From the NCBI RefSeq assembly GCF_009665255.1, contig NZ_CP035686.1, positions 1,364,001-1,428,000 of the forward strand: a stretch of DNA of 64,000 nt. Direction: 5' to 3'. Shown piece by piece: positions 9,483-18,858 of this stretch. The first letter of the stretch is position 1; each line of letters opens with the position of its first letter. The DNA is from Vibrio metoecus (GTDB lineage Bacteria; Pseudomonadota; Gammaproteobacteria; Enterobacterales; Vibrionaceae). The translations under genes and the position numbers were made by a program. The notes below the pieces were generated by a model, which was given only the letters and a program-made list of their open reading frames with translations, made no database searches and was not told the DNA's origin.

Positions 9483-10238
9483 ATGACGCAACAACTCAAT
9501 CAAGATTTTATGATTCAAATAAAAGATATGAATAAGTGGTATGGTGAATTCCACGTACTCAAAAACATCAATTTGAATGTCAAAAAAGGTGAAAAAATCG
9601 TTATTTGTGGCCCTTCTGGTTCAGGAAAATCGACGATGATTCGCTGTATTAACCGCCTCGAAGAACACCAAAAAGGCCAAATTATCGTGGCGGGAAATGA
9701 ATTAACCGAAGATTTGAAAAATATTGAATTAGTACGCCGTGAAGTGGGGATGTGTTTTCAGCATTTCAACCTGTTTCCACATTTAACGGTTCTGGAAAAC
9801 TGTACTCTCGCGCCGATTTGGGTCAAAAAAATGCCCAAAGACAAGGCAGAGGAAATCGCGATGAAATTCCTCACTCGCGTTCGCATTCCAGAGCAAGCGG
9901 ATAAATACCCTGGGCAACTTTCTGGTGGTCAACAACAACGCGTGGCGATTGCTCGTTCACTCTGTATGAATCCACAGGTCATGCTATTTGATGAACCGAC
10001 TTCCGCCCTCGATCCCGAAATGGTACGAGAAGTGTTAGACGTAATGGTTGAACTCGCCGAAGAAGGCATGACCATGCTGTGCGTAACCCATGAGATGGGT
10101 TTTGCTAAAGAAGTAGCCGATCGCGTCATTTTTATGGATGCTGGCGAAATTATCGAAGAGAACAATCCCAAGGAGTTCTTTGAAAATCCGCAATCAGATC
10201 GCACACAAAACTTCCTTGCGCAAATTCTACACCACTGA
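9483..10238 (+). CDS. aapP: Amino-acid ABC transporter ATP-binding protein AapP
   Basis: 251 aa. Walker A is GPSGSGKST, the ABC signature is LSGGQQQR, and Walker B is VMLFDEPTSALDPE, with the switch histidine in CVTHEMGFA. It is the GlnQ/HisP-type ATPase that powers the AapQM permease. Last gene of the operon, followed by a strong terminator. Confidence 0.96.
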   Translation: MTQQLNQDFMIQIKDMNKWYGEFHVLKNINLNVKKGEKIVICGPSGSGKSTMIRCINRLEEHQKGQIIVAGNELTEDLKNIELVRREVGMCFQHFNLFPHLTVLENCTLAPIWVKKMPKDKAEEIAMKFLTRVRIPEQADKYPGQLSGGQQQRVAIARSLCMNPQVMLFDEPTSALDPEMVREVLDVMVELAEEGMTMLCVTHEMGFAKEVADRVIFMDAGEIIEENNPKEFFENPQSDRTQNFLAQILHH

Positions 10239-10278
10239 TCTCGCGGAGTTTAGCTAACACCCTCCGCCATCCAACACA

Positions 10279-10313
10279 CATTCAGAAGCGTTCACCCGCT
10301 TCTGAATGCTTTT
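10279..10313 (+). terminator. Terminator of the aap operon
   Basis: CATTCAGAAGCG (10279-10290) and its perfect complement (10297-10308) form a 12-bp stem with a 6-base loop, followed by C and TTTT. Confidence 0.88.
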
Positions 10314-10497
10314 AAATGTAAAGCAACAGTATCGCCACATTCATCAAACCTAATGAAATATCGTGTTACAACTCCATATCACCTTCGCAACCAATTTTGA
10401 TTATTATTGGTTTAAACAGCACAAGGGGCTTGAAATTTATGGGATTGAGCCTCATAACTGTTCACATCGCAATCAGTACTTTTAATAGAGGAAAAGT

Positions 10498-11166
10498 ATG
10501 AATACGCCAATGTTTACCAGAACTTCTAGCTTGGAACGTACTCTCGAAACCAACAAGGTTTTGAAGAATACCTACTTCCTGCTTTCCATGACTCTTGTCA
10601 CTAGTGCTATCGCAGCCATGGCGACAATGGCTATCGGCATCTCTCCTATCGTCGCTTTGGTGATGCAGTTGGCTGCGATTGGTGTGTTGTTTTTTGTTAT
10701 GCCTAAAGCCATTAACTCTTCATCTGGTGTGGTATGGACATTTGTCTTTACTGGATTGATGGGTGGTGCACTTGGCCCGATGCTGAATTTCTATGCCGCA
10801 ATGCCTAATGGTCCTATCGTTATTGCGCAAGCGTTGGGACTGACTGGTATGGTCTTTTTAGGTCTGTCGGCTTACACCATTACTAGCAAGAAAGATTTCT
10901 CTTTCATGCGTAATTTCTTGTTTGCCGGCTTGATCATTGTGATTGTATCTTCACTGATCAATATCTTTGTAGGATCAAGCGTGGCTCATCTTGCCATCAG
11001 TAGCGCCTCTGCATTGCTATTCTCAGGTTTCATTTTGTTTGATACCAGCCGCATTGTACGTGGTGAAGAAACCAACTACATTTCAGCGACGATTTCTATG
11101 TATCTGAATATCTTGAACCTGTTCACAAGCTTACTGAGCATTCTCGGTATCATGAACGACGATTAA
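10498..11166 (+). CDS. yccA: Bax-inhibitor-1 family membrane protein YccA (FtsH modulator)
   Basis: 222 aa, seven predicted membrane helices, BI-1/UPF0005 family. It is similar end to end to E. coli YccA ('LKNTYFLLSMTL', 'ISMYLNILNLFTSLLSILG'), a substrate and inhibitor of the FtsH protease. GAGG precedes the ATG. The neighbourhood yccA, tusE, yccX and rlmI is the same set found together in enterics, which supports orthology. Confidence 0.93.
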   Translation: MNTPMFTRTSSLERTLETNKVLKNTYFLLSMTLVTSAIAAMATMAIGISPIVALVMQLAAIGVLFFVMPKAINSSSGVVWTFVFTGLMGGALGPMLNFYAAMPNGPIVIAQALGLTGMVFLGLSAYTITSKKDFSFMRNFLFAGLIIVIVSSLINIFVGSSVAHLAISSASALLFSGFILFDTSRIVRGEETNYISATISMYLNILNLFTSLLSILGIMNDD

Positions 11167-11190
11167 TTCGCCGCATTATGATATTCCTAA

Positions 11191-11218
11191 GCCCGAAGGT
11201 ATTCCTTCGGGCTTTTTT
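11191..11218 (+). terminator. Terminator of yccA
   Basis: GCCCGAAGG-TATT-CCTTCGGGC followed by six T, a textbook intrinsic terminator 24 bp after the yccA stop. Confidence 0.95.
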
Positions 11219-11283
11219 GTACTTGAGCCCCGCCTTGAGCTTCGCTACCCTAAGCTCAAATTGTCTAATCACAGAATCTAAAT

Positions 11284-11613
11284 ATGCTTGAATATCACGG
11301 CCAAACGATTGAAACCGATGCCCAAGGCTACCTTTTGGACTACACACAATGGGAAGAAGGCATGATTACCTTGCTCGCTGAGCAGGAAGGGATTGAGTTG
11401 AGCGATGCCCATTTAGAAGTGGTTCACTTTGTTCGCAAGTTCTATGAAGAATTTAAGACATCTCCCGCGATTCGGATGCTCGTGAAAGCAATGGAAAAAG
11501 AGCATGGACCAGAGAAAGGCAACAGCAAGTATCTGTTTAAATTGTTCCCCAAAGGGCCAGCGAAACAAGCCACTAAGCTTGCAGGCTTACCAAAACCTGC
11601 AAAGTGTTTATAA
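11284..11613 (+). CDS. tusE: Sulfurtransferase TusE (DsrC family)
   Basis: 109 aa, the standard length. TusE passes persulfide sulfur from TusBCD to MnmA for 2-thiouridine in tRNA. The conserved penultimate cysteine of the C-terminal arm is present ('PKPAKCL'). The fold-defining 'REFYEEF'-type segment reads 'VRKFYEEFKTSPAIRMLVK'. No strong ribosome-binding site is visible. It lies between yccA and yccX, as in enterics. Confidence 0.94.
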   Translation: MLEYHGQTIETDAQGYLLDYTQWEEGMITLLAEQEGIELSDAHLEVVHFVRKFYEEFKTSPAIRMLVKAMEKEHGPEKGNSKYLFKLFPKGPAKQATKLAGLPKPAKCL

Positions 11614-11690
11614 CGCCTATTCTCATGATATGAACAGACCACAGAGGTAAGTCACAAGCTTGCTTCTGTGGGCGGTTTTAGCCTTGCCTG

Positions 11691-11966
11691 CTACAGAATT
11701 TCAAACCCTGTATACTCTTTTTCTGGCAGACAATCTGTGCGAGTGACTTGCTCTACACTGGCCGTTTTAGGGCCTTCGTGTAACCACACATAAAATTGCT
11801 CCAATTTTTCTGGTAAACCGCAAGCCACCACTTCAACATCGCCTGAATTCAAATTTTTTGCGTACCCTGTCAAACCTAATTTCAACCCTTGATGGGATGT
11901 GTGGTAACGAAATCCCACACCTTGAACATGACCCGATACGATGAATTTGTCGCATTTTGTTACCAT
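11691..11966 (-). CDS. yccX: Acylphosphatase
   Basis: 91 aa. It hydrolyses acyl-phosphates. The signature 'SGHVQGVGFRYHT' carries the phosphate-binding loop and catalytic arginine, and 'GYAKNLNSGDVEVVACG' carries the catalytic asparagine. It is on the opposite strand to tusE, end to end with it. Confidence 0.94.
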   Translation of the reverse strand: MVTKCDKFIVSGHVQGVGFRYHTSHQGLKLGLTGYAKNLNSGDVEVVACGLPEKLEQFYVWLHEGPKTASVEQVTRTDCLPEKEYTGFEIL

Positions 11967-12051
11967 CGCCTTAAACCCTTAATCTACCGAATGATATACT
12001 GCTTTGCGCATAACTTTCCCTTTCCCAGATTCATAACTTGAGCCGTAAACT

Positions 12052-13455
12052 ATGAAAGAGATCCCTTTCCGCTGGATAGATAAGTACCTGATTCATCTTA
12101 AAATCCAAGAAAAATTTTATCTGTTGTTTTTCTTCCCTATCGCAGCCTTGGTGAGTGTGACGTTAGTCCTAGACCGTGCAGCCGATCTGATGCTTGCACA
12201 ATTTTATCATCAAGAATTGGTGCTATTAAAAGATCTGATCGAAGCGGGTTCACTTTCAGCACAACAAGTCTCTTCAATAATAGCCAAATCTGACACCATT
12301 AGCTTAGGTAATGGTGTTAATGCTATGCCAATCATGGATGGAACTCTCAGTTTAATCGCCAACCACAATATGGATTTATGGCATGCGTTAAATTTCAATC
12401 ATTGGTTGGTAATTGGTGTGACCCTGCTGGTACTGGCTGCCGGTGTTTACTACATCATGACGTTTATTGGTGGGGCTATGTATTCATTACATAAGGCTCT
12501 TGAAACCCTAAGCCAAGGTGACTTGACCTACCGCATGAACTACTTTCCAGTGCGTGACGAGTTCAGTGAAATCGCGATCACTTTCGATAAAGTGGCTGAA
12601 CGTGAGCAGAAATTGGTTCACTCTATTCAAGAGTCGGTTGCGCTGATGCAGCAAATTAGCTCCGATCTCAATTTATCGGCACAAAGTAGTTCTGGCGCTT
12701 CAGAAAACCAACAAGAGCATCTTAACTCACTGGCGAGTGCCACGGAGCAAATGGCCTCAACCATCCGAGAAGTGGCGAGCCTAGCCCATAATGCAAGCCA
12801 ACAAACCGAAGAAGCCAAACGCGTGGCCAACACTGGCCAAACAAAAGTGACCCAAACACTAACATCCGTCGGTCAGCTCGCGAATGAAATTAGCTCTGCT
12901 TCTCATGCTGTTACGGAGCTTGATAGCAATGCCGCACAAATTGATGCCGTTGTTTCTACGATAAATGCCATCTCCGAGCAAACCAATTTATTGGCGTTAA
13001 ACGCCGCCATTGAAGCCGCTCGTGCCGGAGAACAAGGTCGTGGTTTTGCCGTAGTAGCAGATGAAGTTCGAGCTTTAGCAGGCAGAACACAGAGAGCCAC
13101 GGTGGAAATTCAATCTATGATTGAAGCACTGCAACGTAATAGCCAGTCGCTCACTAAGCTTATGGAAGTCACTGTAGCCAGTGCCAATCAAGGGCATCAG
13201 TTCATGACCGATGTCAGTGGCGAAATTAATGCTCTTGCTCAGAAAAACCAGTCCATCTCTGACAGCAGTGTTCAAATTGCGACGGCGGCGGAAGAACAAG
13301 GTGTCGTGGCGGACAATATCGCCGCCAGCGTCGAAGAGATTAGCCAAAAAGCATCAGGAATCCATAAAACGATTCAATCCACGACCCACACCATCAAGCA
13401 ATTACGTCAGCAAAGTGATCAGCTAGAACGTTTACTGACAGGGCTTCAAGCCTAA
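12052..13455 (+). CDS. Methyl-accepting chemotaxis protein
   Basis: 467 aa. There are two membrane helices (about 22-42 and 120-142) flanking a short periplasmic segment of ~75 residues, then HAMP and a long coiled-coil signalling domain. The CheA/CheW-contact tip is conserved ('EQTNLLALNAAIEAARAGEQ' then GRGFAVVADEVR). There is no C-terminal CheR-docking pentapeptide. The small periplasmic part has no recognisable ligand fold, so the stimulus is unknown. It sits between yccX and rlmI, which are adjacent in enterics. Confidence 0.93.
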   Translation: MKEIPFRWIDKYLIHLKIQEKFYLLFFFPIAALVSVTLVLDRAADLMLAQFYHQELVLLKDLIEAGSLSAQQVSSIIAKSDTISLGNGVNAMPIMDGTLSLIANHNMDLWHALNFNHWLVIGVTLLVLAAGVYYIMTFIGGAMYSLHKALETLSQGDLTYRMNYFPVRDEFSEIAITFDKVAEREQKLVHSIQESVALMQQISSDLNLSAQSSSGASENQQEHLNSLASATEQMASTIREVASLAHNASQQTEEAKRVANTGQTKVTQTLTSVGQLANEISSASHAVTELDSNAAQIDAVVSTINAISEQTNLLALNAAIEAARAGEQGRGFAVVADEVRALAGRTQRATVEIQSMIEALQRNSQSLTKLMEVTVASANQGHQFMTDVSGEINALAQKNQSISDSSVQIATAAEEQGVVADNIAASVEEISQKASGIHKTIQSTTHTIKQLRQQSDQLERLLTGLQA

Positions 13456-13459
13456 TCTC

Positions 13460-13483
13460 AGAGCCGCTGACTGCGGCTCTTTT
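13460..13483 (+). terminator. Terminator of chemoreceptor gene
   Basis: AGAGCCGC-TGACT-GCGGCTCT followed by TTTCTTTT, 5 bp after the stop codon. Confidence 0.88.
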
Positions 13484-13549
13484 CTTTTGCTTTTCTTACT
13501 CAGTTCCACGACAATAGCCGCCCATTTCTATTTCCATCTGAGTAGCGTA

Positions 13550-14743
13550 ATGACTCCTGCAATTTATTTGGTCAAAGGTCGAGACAAATCTTTGCGTCGT
13601 AAACACCCATGGATTTTTTCTCGTGGCATCAGCAAAGTCGAAGGGACACCAGAATTAGGTGAAACCGTCGATGTTTATTCCTTTGAGGGTAAATGGTTAG
13701 CCAAAGCCGCCTACTCACCACATTCACAAATCACCGCACGTGTCTGGAGCTTTGAGCAACAGCCGATCGATCGTGATTTCTTCATTAAGCGTATTGAGCA
13801 GGCCCAACTGCTGCGTAACGATATTATTGAGCGTGATGGCTTAACAGGTTACCGCTTAATTGCCGCAGAATCAGACGGTTTACCCGGCATTACCATCGAC
13901 AAGTATCAAAACTACCTAGTGTGCCAACTGTTAAGTGCGGGGGCGGAATATCAAAAGCAGACTTTAGTTGAAGCTCTTGTGCACTGTTTTCCTGAATGCC
14001 ATGTTTATGAGCGTTCTGATGTGGCCGTGCGTAAAAAAGAAGGTTTGCAAGAACGCGTTGGTGTGTTGCATGGTGAACTGCCACCTAAATCGGTCGTTAT
14101 TGAAGAAAATGGCGTCAAAATCAGCGTTGATATTGTCGGCGGTCACAAAACTGGTTTCTATCTGGATCAACGGGATAGCCGTTTCCAATCGATGAAATAC
14201 GTCAAAGATAAAGACGTATTGAACTGTTTCTCTTACACCGGTGGTTTCGGTTTATACGCATTAAAAGGTGAAGCGAAACGCGTGATTAACGCGGATGTGT
14301 CACAACCGGCTTTGGATACGGCAAAACTCAACGCCGAACTCAACGGCTTTGATATCAGTAAGAAACGCGCCGTATTTTTGAATGCCGACGTCTTTAAGCT
14401 ACTACGTGAGTACCGTGATCAAGGAACACGCTTTGATGTCGTCATCATGGATCCACCTAAGTTTGCCGAATCAAAAGCTCAGCTAGATGGCGCTTGTCGC
14501 GGCTATAAAGACATCAACATGCTGGCGATGCAAATCCTAAAACCTGGAGGCACACTGTTGACTTATTCTTGTTCCGGCTTGATGGATCAGGTGCTATTCC
14601 AGAAAATCATTGCCGATGCAGCGTTGGATGCCGGACGTGACGTTAAGTTTGTCGAGCGTTTCGAGCAAGCGGCGGATCATCCGACCGACACCGCTTATCC
14701 TGAAGGTTTCTACCTGAAAGGCTTCGCGTGTAAAGTGCTGTAG
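13550..14743 (+). CDS. rlmI: 23S rRNA m5C1962 methyltransferase RlmI
   Basis: 397 aa, matching the ~396 aa of E. coli RlmI (YccW). An N-terminal PUA domain ('VKGRDKSLRRKHPWIFS') is followed by a SAM-dependent methyltransferase with 'NCFSYTGGFGLYAL' (SAM site), 'MDPPKFA' and the catalytic TYSCSG. I chose the ATG at 13550 ('MTPAIYLVKG') because it gives the family length; an upstream ATG at 13487 would add 21 residues with no homology and overlap the terminator. Confidence 0.94.
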   Translation: MTPAIYLVKGRDKSLRRKHPWIFSRGISKVEGTPELGETVDVYSFEGKWLAKAAYSPHSQITARVWSFEQQPIDRDFFIKRIEQAQLLRNDIIERDGLTGYRLIAAESDGLPGITIDKYQNYLVCQLLSAGAEYQKQTLVEALVHCFPECHVYERSDVAVRKKEGLQERVGVLHGELPPKSVVIEENGVKISVDIVGGHKTGFYLDQRDSRFQSMKYVKDKDVLNCFSYTGGFGLYALKGEAKRVINADVSQPALDTAKLNAELNGFDISKKRAVFLNADVFKLLREYRDQGTRFDVVIMDPPKFAESKAQLDGACRGYKDINMLAMQILKPGGTLLTYSCSGLMDQVLFQKIIADAALDAGRDVKFVERFEQAADHPTDTAYPEGFYLKGFACKVL

Positions 14744-14789
14744 CCTGCTGAGGCATTTTGCATGTACCTCTCACGCTAAGTTGTATTCA

Positions 14790-14815
14790 AAGCGGTCTCA
14801 ACAGAGACCGCTTTT
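14790..14815 (+). terminator. Terminator between rlmI and convergent GGDEF gene
   Basis: AAGCGGTCTC (14790-14799), loop AACA and the exact complement (14804-14813) followed by a T-run. It overlaps the last codons of the convergent GGDEF gene on the other strand. Confidence 0.88.
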
Positions 14816-17728
14816 CATTTGCCACTCTTCGCTTTTCACCACACGATTACGTCCCAGCTTTTTCGCTGTCAGCAGCGCATGATCCGCTAATTTCAAGGCC
14901 GATTCATAATTCTCTGCTTGGTTGGCGTTAGCAAAGCCCACACTCACCGTGACTGCCAATCCTGATGCTATGCTTGAAAGATCCATCTGCTCAATATTAC
15001 GCCGCAAATGCTCGAAATAATGCCAAGCATTTTTAGACTCACCGAAAAAGAGAATGGTGAACTCTTCCCCACCCCAACGTGCCACTCGTCTTTTATCCCC
15101 CACATATTCCAGTAACTGTTGAGATACCGCGATAATCGCCTGATCGCCAATAATGTGTGAATAACGATCATTAATTTGTTTAAAGTGATCAATATCGAGT
15201 ACGGCGATACTCACCTGTTGCTGCGGGTTATCGATTCGTGAGAAAGTCTGCTTGAGATACAGATCAAATGCGCGACGATTCGCCAACCCCGTAAGTTCAT
15301 CTTCTTTAGACAGTTTTTCGAATTTCTCGGCCTGTAAACGCAGTTTGTGAGTCTGCAGAGCGACCTGCTCCACCAGATATAATTCACGACGTTTAAGCGC
15401 TCGAATTCGCCACATCACCACTGAAACAGCAAAAGCCAAGACAAGCATTCCCGCCAACACGATCACCTCTTTCCGCTGCCAGAAATGCGGTTCAATCGTA
15501 AAACGGTAAACGTAAGTGGCATCGTTCCATTCACCATATGGGTACCGAGCACTCACAAAAAACTGGTAATTACCGGGGGCCAAATTGGTGTATTCCGCTA
15601 ACGTCGTTTGCCCTCGATACGACCAATTTTGGTCAAAGCCCTCTAGCTTCGTTCGATATTGCAAACGTTCCGACATCACAAAACCCAATCCAACATAGTT
15701 GAAGCTGACTCGGTTAGTCCCCGCTGCCGCGACATGTTGTGTCTCTGGATTAATGCTTTCACTGTCAAAACTGACGGACTCAATCACCACTGGCAAACGC
15801 AGCTCACTCAATTGTTGTAAGCGCTGAACCTCAATACTGGCGACTCCTTTTGCGGTGGCAAAAAAGAGTTCACCACTGGGTAATGTGGCGGAGGCTGGAT
15901 TGGTTCCACCATTGGCTTGACTGGTTGCCATGCCATCGCCTTCATCAAAATGCTCAAACTCAACCTTGTTACTGATGCCATCGGCAACGGCCAACATTTG
16001 ATCGTAATTGAGTTTCCACACCCCACGATTACTTGATAGCCAAACATGCCCTTCATTATCTCGCAGCATTTGGAAGAACTTATCAATCGGTAAGCCCGCC
16101 GCACGCCCCACCAGGGAGAGTTGTCTGTCACTCATCCGGTAACGAACAATACCTCGATCCGTTGCCATCCAGACATAATCTGGTTCCATATAAAACCCAA
16201 AAACGTACTGAGCGCGTTCCATCTTGGTTAAATCGACGGGATGAATTTGCCCTTGAGTATCGAAATAAGCCACGCCAACCGCACTTCCTACCCAAAGCTG
16301 ACCTTGTGCATCGAGACTTAATCCCATGATGTAATCATCAGGAAGGGGAGAATTCCGCTTATTATAGGTAATTAAATCGCCTCCCGAGGTGCGCTTTACG
16401 ATGCCATTAGGAGTACCGATCCATAAGTTACCCTTTTGATCATCCACAATGGCTCTGACTTCATTACTCGGAAGACCTTTGTTTTCATCCAATACCGGAT
16501 GGAGTAGTCCATGCTGCCAAAGTAGCAAACCTCGTTGCACACTTCCAACCCATACTCCACCGTTCACATTACTGGCATGAGCAAGGCTCAAAACAGACGG
16601 CCGAGAGCCCACATGGGGCATTAGTGCACTGTGTGCCAGACCATCTTCAATGATACTCAATCCTCGACTGGTACCAACCATCACGCGCTCATCATCAAGA
16701 GGCAGTAAGGTTCGCACGTAGTCACCGATCAAGCCTTTGTCACTATTGATGTTAATGAATGGCGCATCACGCAGACGCATCAGCCCCGCATTTGTCCCCA
16801 CCCAAATACTGCCTTCAATGTCCTGATACCAAGACAATACTCGGCTGTGGGGCAATCCCCGATTAGGCTCTAAAAATTGCAGTTGCTGATTTTTAAGGCG
16901 AGCGATACCTCGATTCACGGTGCCTATCCACCAGTTTCCTGCGCGATCTTGCTCAGCCAAAGTGACAGACTCCTTTTCGAGCGGCGGAAACAGCGATTGG
17001 AAACCTTCTTCGTCCTCAACCCATACACCGTGCTCCGTAGCCACGACCAGTGCTTGATTCGAGTCGATCGACACATAGTTAACTCGTTGGTAACGTCCTT
17101 TCGGAAGGTCAACCACCGAAGGTTTACGCTCATCGAATCGATATAACCCTTTATCTGTTGCCACAAAAACAACATTCTGCTGGTTTTTCACTAAACGATA
17201 AGCGCTAACGCCCGTCAGTAGCCATTGGTCGTTACCATATTCGCCTTTACCTAAATAGGGGCGGATCATCACGCCTAAGCCTTCAATGGCCAACCATAAA
17301 TTTTGGTCAGCATCCATTAACGCGCCATTCACCAAACTGGGCGCAGAACGGAAAGAGTGCCAGCCATAGCTGAGTCTTTGGGTAATACTTCCTCGCGCCC
17401 CCGCAACAAGTAAGCCATTATTTTCCATTGCCAATAAGGTTCGCGTGCCAGAGTCATCCATGCCTGTCTGTGGGTTACGATCAAATAACTGAAAATTGAT
17501 ACCGTTATAACGAACCACCCCTTCCCAAGTTGCAAACCACAAATACCCATCACGGGTTTGTGCCACGCTGTTGATGCTGTTGTGCGGTAAACCATCCGTT
17601 GAGGTCCACGTTTCCACGAAATAGTCTGAAATGTGTTCTACTACAGCGTAAGCGGAAAACGTAAACAGCAGCATGGTGATAGAACACACCTGCAGCCAGT
17701 AGCAAGCCAAAAGCCTAATTCCTTTCAT
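14798..17728 (-). CDS. Periplasmic two-component-type propeller sensor with GGDEF output
   Basis: 976 aa. A signal peptide is followed by two seven-bladed-propeller regions made of ~14 'reg_prop' repeats (e.g. 'GLPHNSINSVAQTRDGYLWF', 'GNLWIGTPNGIVK'). Next come a Y_Y_Y immunoglobulin-like domain (about 650-740), one membrane helix (about 752-775), a short coiled coil and a GGDEF domain with intact RWGGEEF (GGEEF at 886-890). This is the hybrid-two-component architecture with a diguanylate cyclase as output. It should make c-di-GMP in response to a periplasmic, possibly carbohydrate, ligand (inference). I see no RxxD inhibitory site immediately before GGEEF. Confidence 0.92.
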   Translation of the reverse strand: MKGIRLLACYWLQVCSITMLLFTFSAYAVVEHISDYFVETWTSTDGLPHNSINSVAQTRDGYLWFATWEGVVRYNGINFQLFDRNPQTGMDDSGTRTLLAMENNGLLVAGARGSITQRLSYGWHSFRSAPSLVNGALMDADQNLWLAIEGLGVMIRPYLGKGEYGNDQWLLTGVSAYRLVKNQQNVVFVATDKGLYRFDERKPSVVDLPKGRYQRVNYVSIDSNQALVVATEHGVWVEDEEGFQSLFPPLEKESVTLAEQDRAGNWWIGTVNRGIARLKNQQLQFLEPNRGLPHSRVLSWYQDIEGSIWVGTNAGLMRLRDAPFININSDKGLIGDYVRTLLPLDDERVMVGTSRGLSIIEDGLAHSALMPHVGSRPSVLSLAHASNVNGGVWVGSVQRGLLLWQHGLLHPVLDENKGLPSNEVRAIVDDQKGNLWIGTPNGIVKRTSGGDLITYNKRNSPLPDDYIMGLSLDAQGQLWVGSAVGVAYFDTQGQIHPVDLTKMERAQYVFGFYMEPDYVWMATDRGIVRYRMSDRQLSLVGRAAGLPIDKFFQMLRDNEGHVWLSSNRGVWKLNYDQMLAVADGISNKVEFEHFDEGDGMATSQANGGTNPASATLPSGELFFATAKGVASIEVQRLQQLSELRLPVVIESVSFDSESINPETQHVAAAGTNRVSFNYVGLGFVMSERLQYRTKLEGFDQNWSYRGQTTLAEYTNLAPGNYQFFVSARYPYGEWNDATYVYRFTIEPHFWQRKEVIVLAGMLVLAFAVSVVMWRIRALKRRELYLVEQVALQTHKLRLQAEKFEKLSKEDELTGLANRRAFDLYLKQTFSRIDNPQQQVSIAVLDIDHFKQINDRYSHIIGDQAIIAVSQQLLEYVGDKRRVARWGGEEFTILFFGESKNAWHYFEHLRRNIEQMDLSSIASGLAVTVSVGFANANQAENYESALKLADHALLTAKKLGRNRVVKSEEWQMKSGLC

Positions 17729-18321
17729 TATTCTAATTGTCCTTCACACTCGAAACCGACACCCAAAAAAGAGGGATTTCTCGCATTAGTCTGGATCATT
17801 TTATTCAACACTCATCATTTAGGCGCAACGCAAAGCGCCGCTTCACCGATAACGATAAGCGGATTAGTTGTTATTTGAAGACTAACCTTCCTCAGTGCAC
17901 TTGCTTGAAAGCGGCTGAGGTTTTTCTGACATTGTTTACGACAGTAACGTTCCTTCGTAATTCGACGTTGTAACATTCCTTTTATCCGATCAAGGGTTCA
18001 ATAGTTTTTATTAGACCGTCAATCGAAGCGACTGATTATCTATTTTCTGATCACACTATTCATGGGTTTTATCTCAATTTTGTCGTACACAAATCATTAT
18101 GAAAAATAAACTCAATCTGTGGATTTAGCCATAGATTCAATCGAAATGGTGATCATTGCTGTTAATCAGGTGTAATCGATACCCAACTTCGAGGGCTTTA
18201 CGTTATACCCCTAATAACACTCTGTGTTTGTTTGCCTCGTATCGTTCTACACTACTTGGGTCTGTACCCATGCCCTCTCACATGATGGCCTACAAGGTAT
18301 TCCACCTGACTTAAGGAAACT
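17729..18321. other. Intergenic region between GGDEF gene and peroxiredoxin
   Basis: 593 bp without a credible ORF, presumably holding both divergent promoters. One terminator-like element is visible: CCTCAG (17890-17895) pairing with CTGAGG (17915-17920) followed by TTTTT. It has no gene in front of it on the + strand, so an unannotated small RNA ending there is possible but weakly supported. Confidence 0.35.
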
Positions 18322-18798
18322 ATGATGATTCAAATTGGACAAACGTTACCTGATGCACAACTAAGCCAACGCACCAACGAAGGCACATTAACGCATTCCG
18401 TAAAAACATTATTCGCGAACAAAAAAGTCGTACTCTTTGCCGTTCCCGGTGCTTTTACTCCAACGTGTTCAGAAGCGCACTTACCTGGTTATGTGGTCTT
18501 CGCTGACAAATTCAAAGAGAAAGGTATCGATGCGATTGCTTGTGTTTCGGTTAACGATGCTTTTGTAATGAAAGCATGGGGTGAAGCCCAAAACGCGAGT
18601 GAGATTCTTATGCTTGCCGATGGTGATGCCAGTTTTACCAAAGCTCTGGGTTTAGAAATGGATACTGGCAATTTTGGCGGTGTTCGCTCTCAACGTTACG
18701 CGATGGTTATCGAAAATAATGTGGTGACGCTGCTCAATGTTGAACCACCTAAAACCTTTGAATTGAGCAAAGCGGAAACGGTACTCGCGAGCCTATAA
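18322..18798 (+). CDS. Peroxiredoxin (Prx5/redoxin family)
   Basis: 158 aa. The peroxidatic cysteine motif is 'PGAFTPTCSEAHLPGY' (Cys about residue 50), the typical Prx5 T-x2-C arrangement. It reduces hydrogen and organic peroxides in the cytoplasm using thiols; in vibrios related proteins may carry a glutaredoxin domain, which is absent here. The start could be either of two adjacent ATGs after AAGGAA. It is monocistronic. Confidence 0.92.
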   Translation: MMIQIGQTLPDAQLSQRTNEGTLTHSVKTLFANKKVVLFAVPGAFTPTCSEAHLPGYVVFADKFKEKGIDAIACVSVNDAFVMKAWGEAQNASEILMLADGDASFTKALGLEMDTGNFGGVRSQRYAMVIENNVVTLLNVEPPKTFELSKAETVLASL

Positions 18799-18813
18799 CT
18801 CGACCGCCGATTC

Positions 18814-18847
18814 GCTGGAACTCCTAGCATTTGCAAGGAGTTCCAGC
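18814..18847. terminator. Inverted repeat between convergent peroxiredoxin and kinase genes
   Basis: GCTGGAACTCCT (18814-18825) and its perfect complement at 18836-18847 form a 12-bp stem with a 10-base loop. The T-run is poor on both strands, so it is a likely but not classical bidirectional terminator. Confidence 0.6.
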
Positions 18848-18858
18848 ATTAATCTGCT

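Noticed and set aside
17889..17925. Terminator-like hairpin in the 593-bp gap, possible small RNA.
   Set aside because: The stem is only 6-7 bp and no promoter can be placed; kept only as a remark in the intergenic entry.
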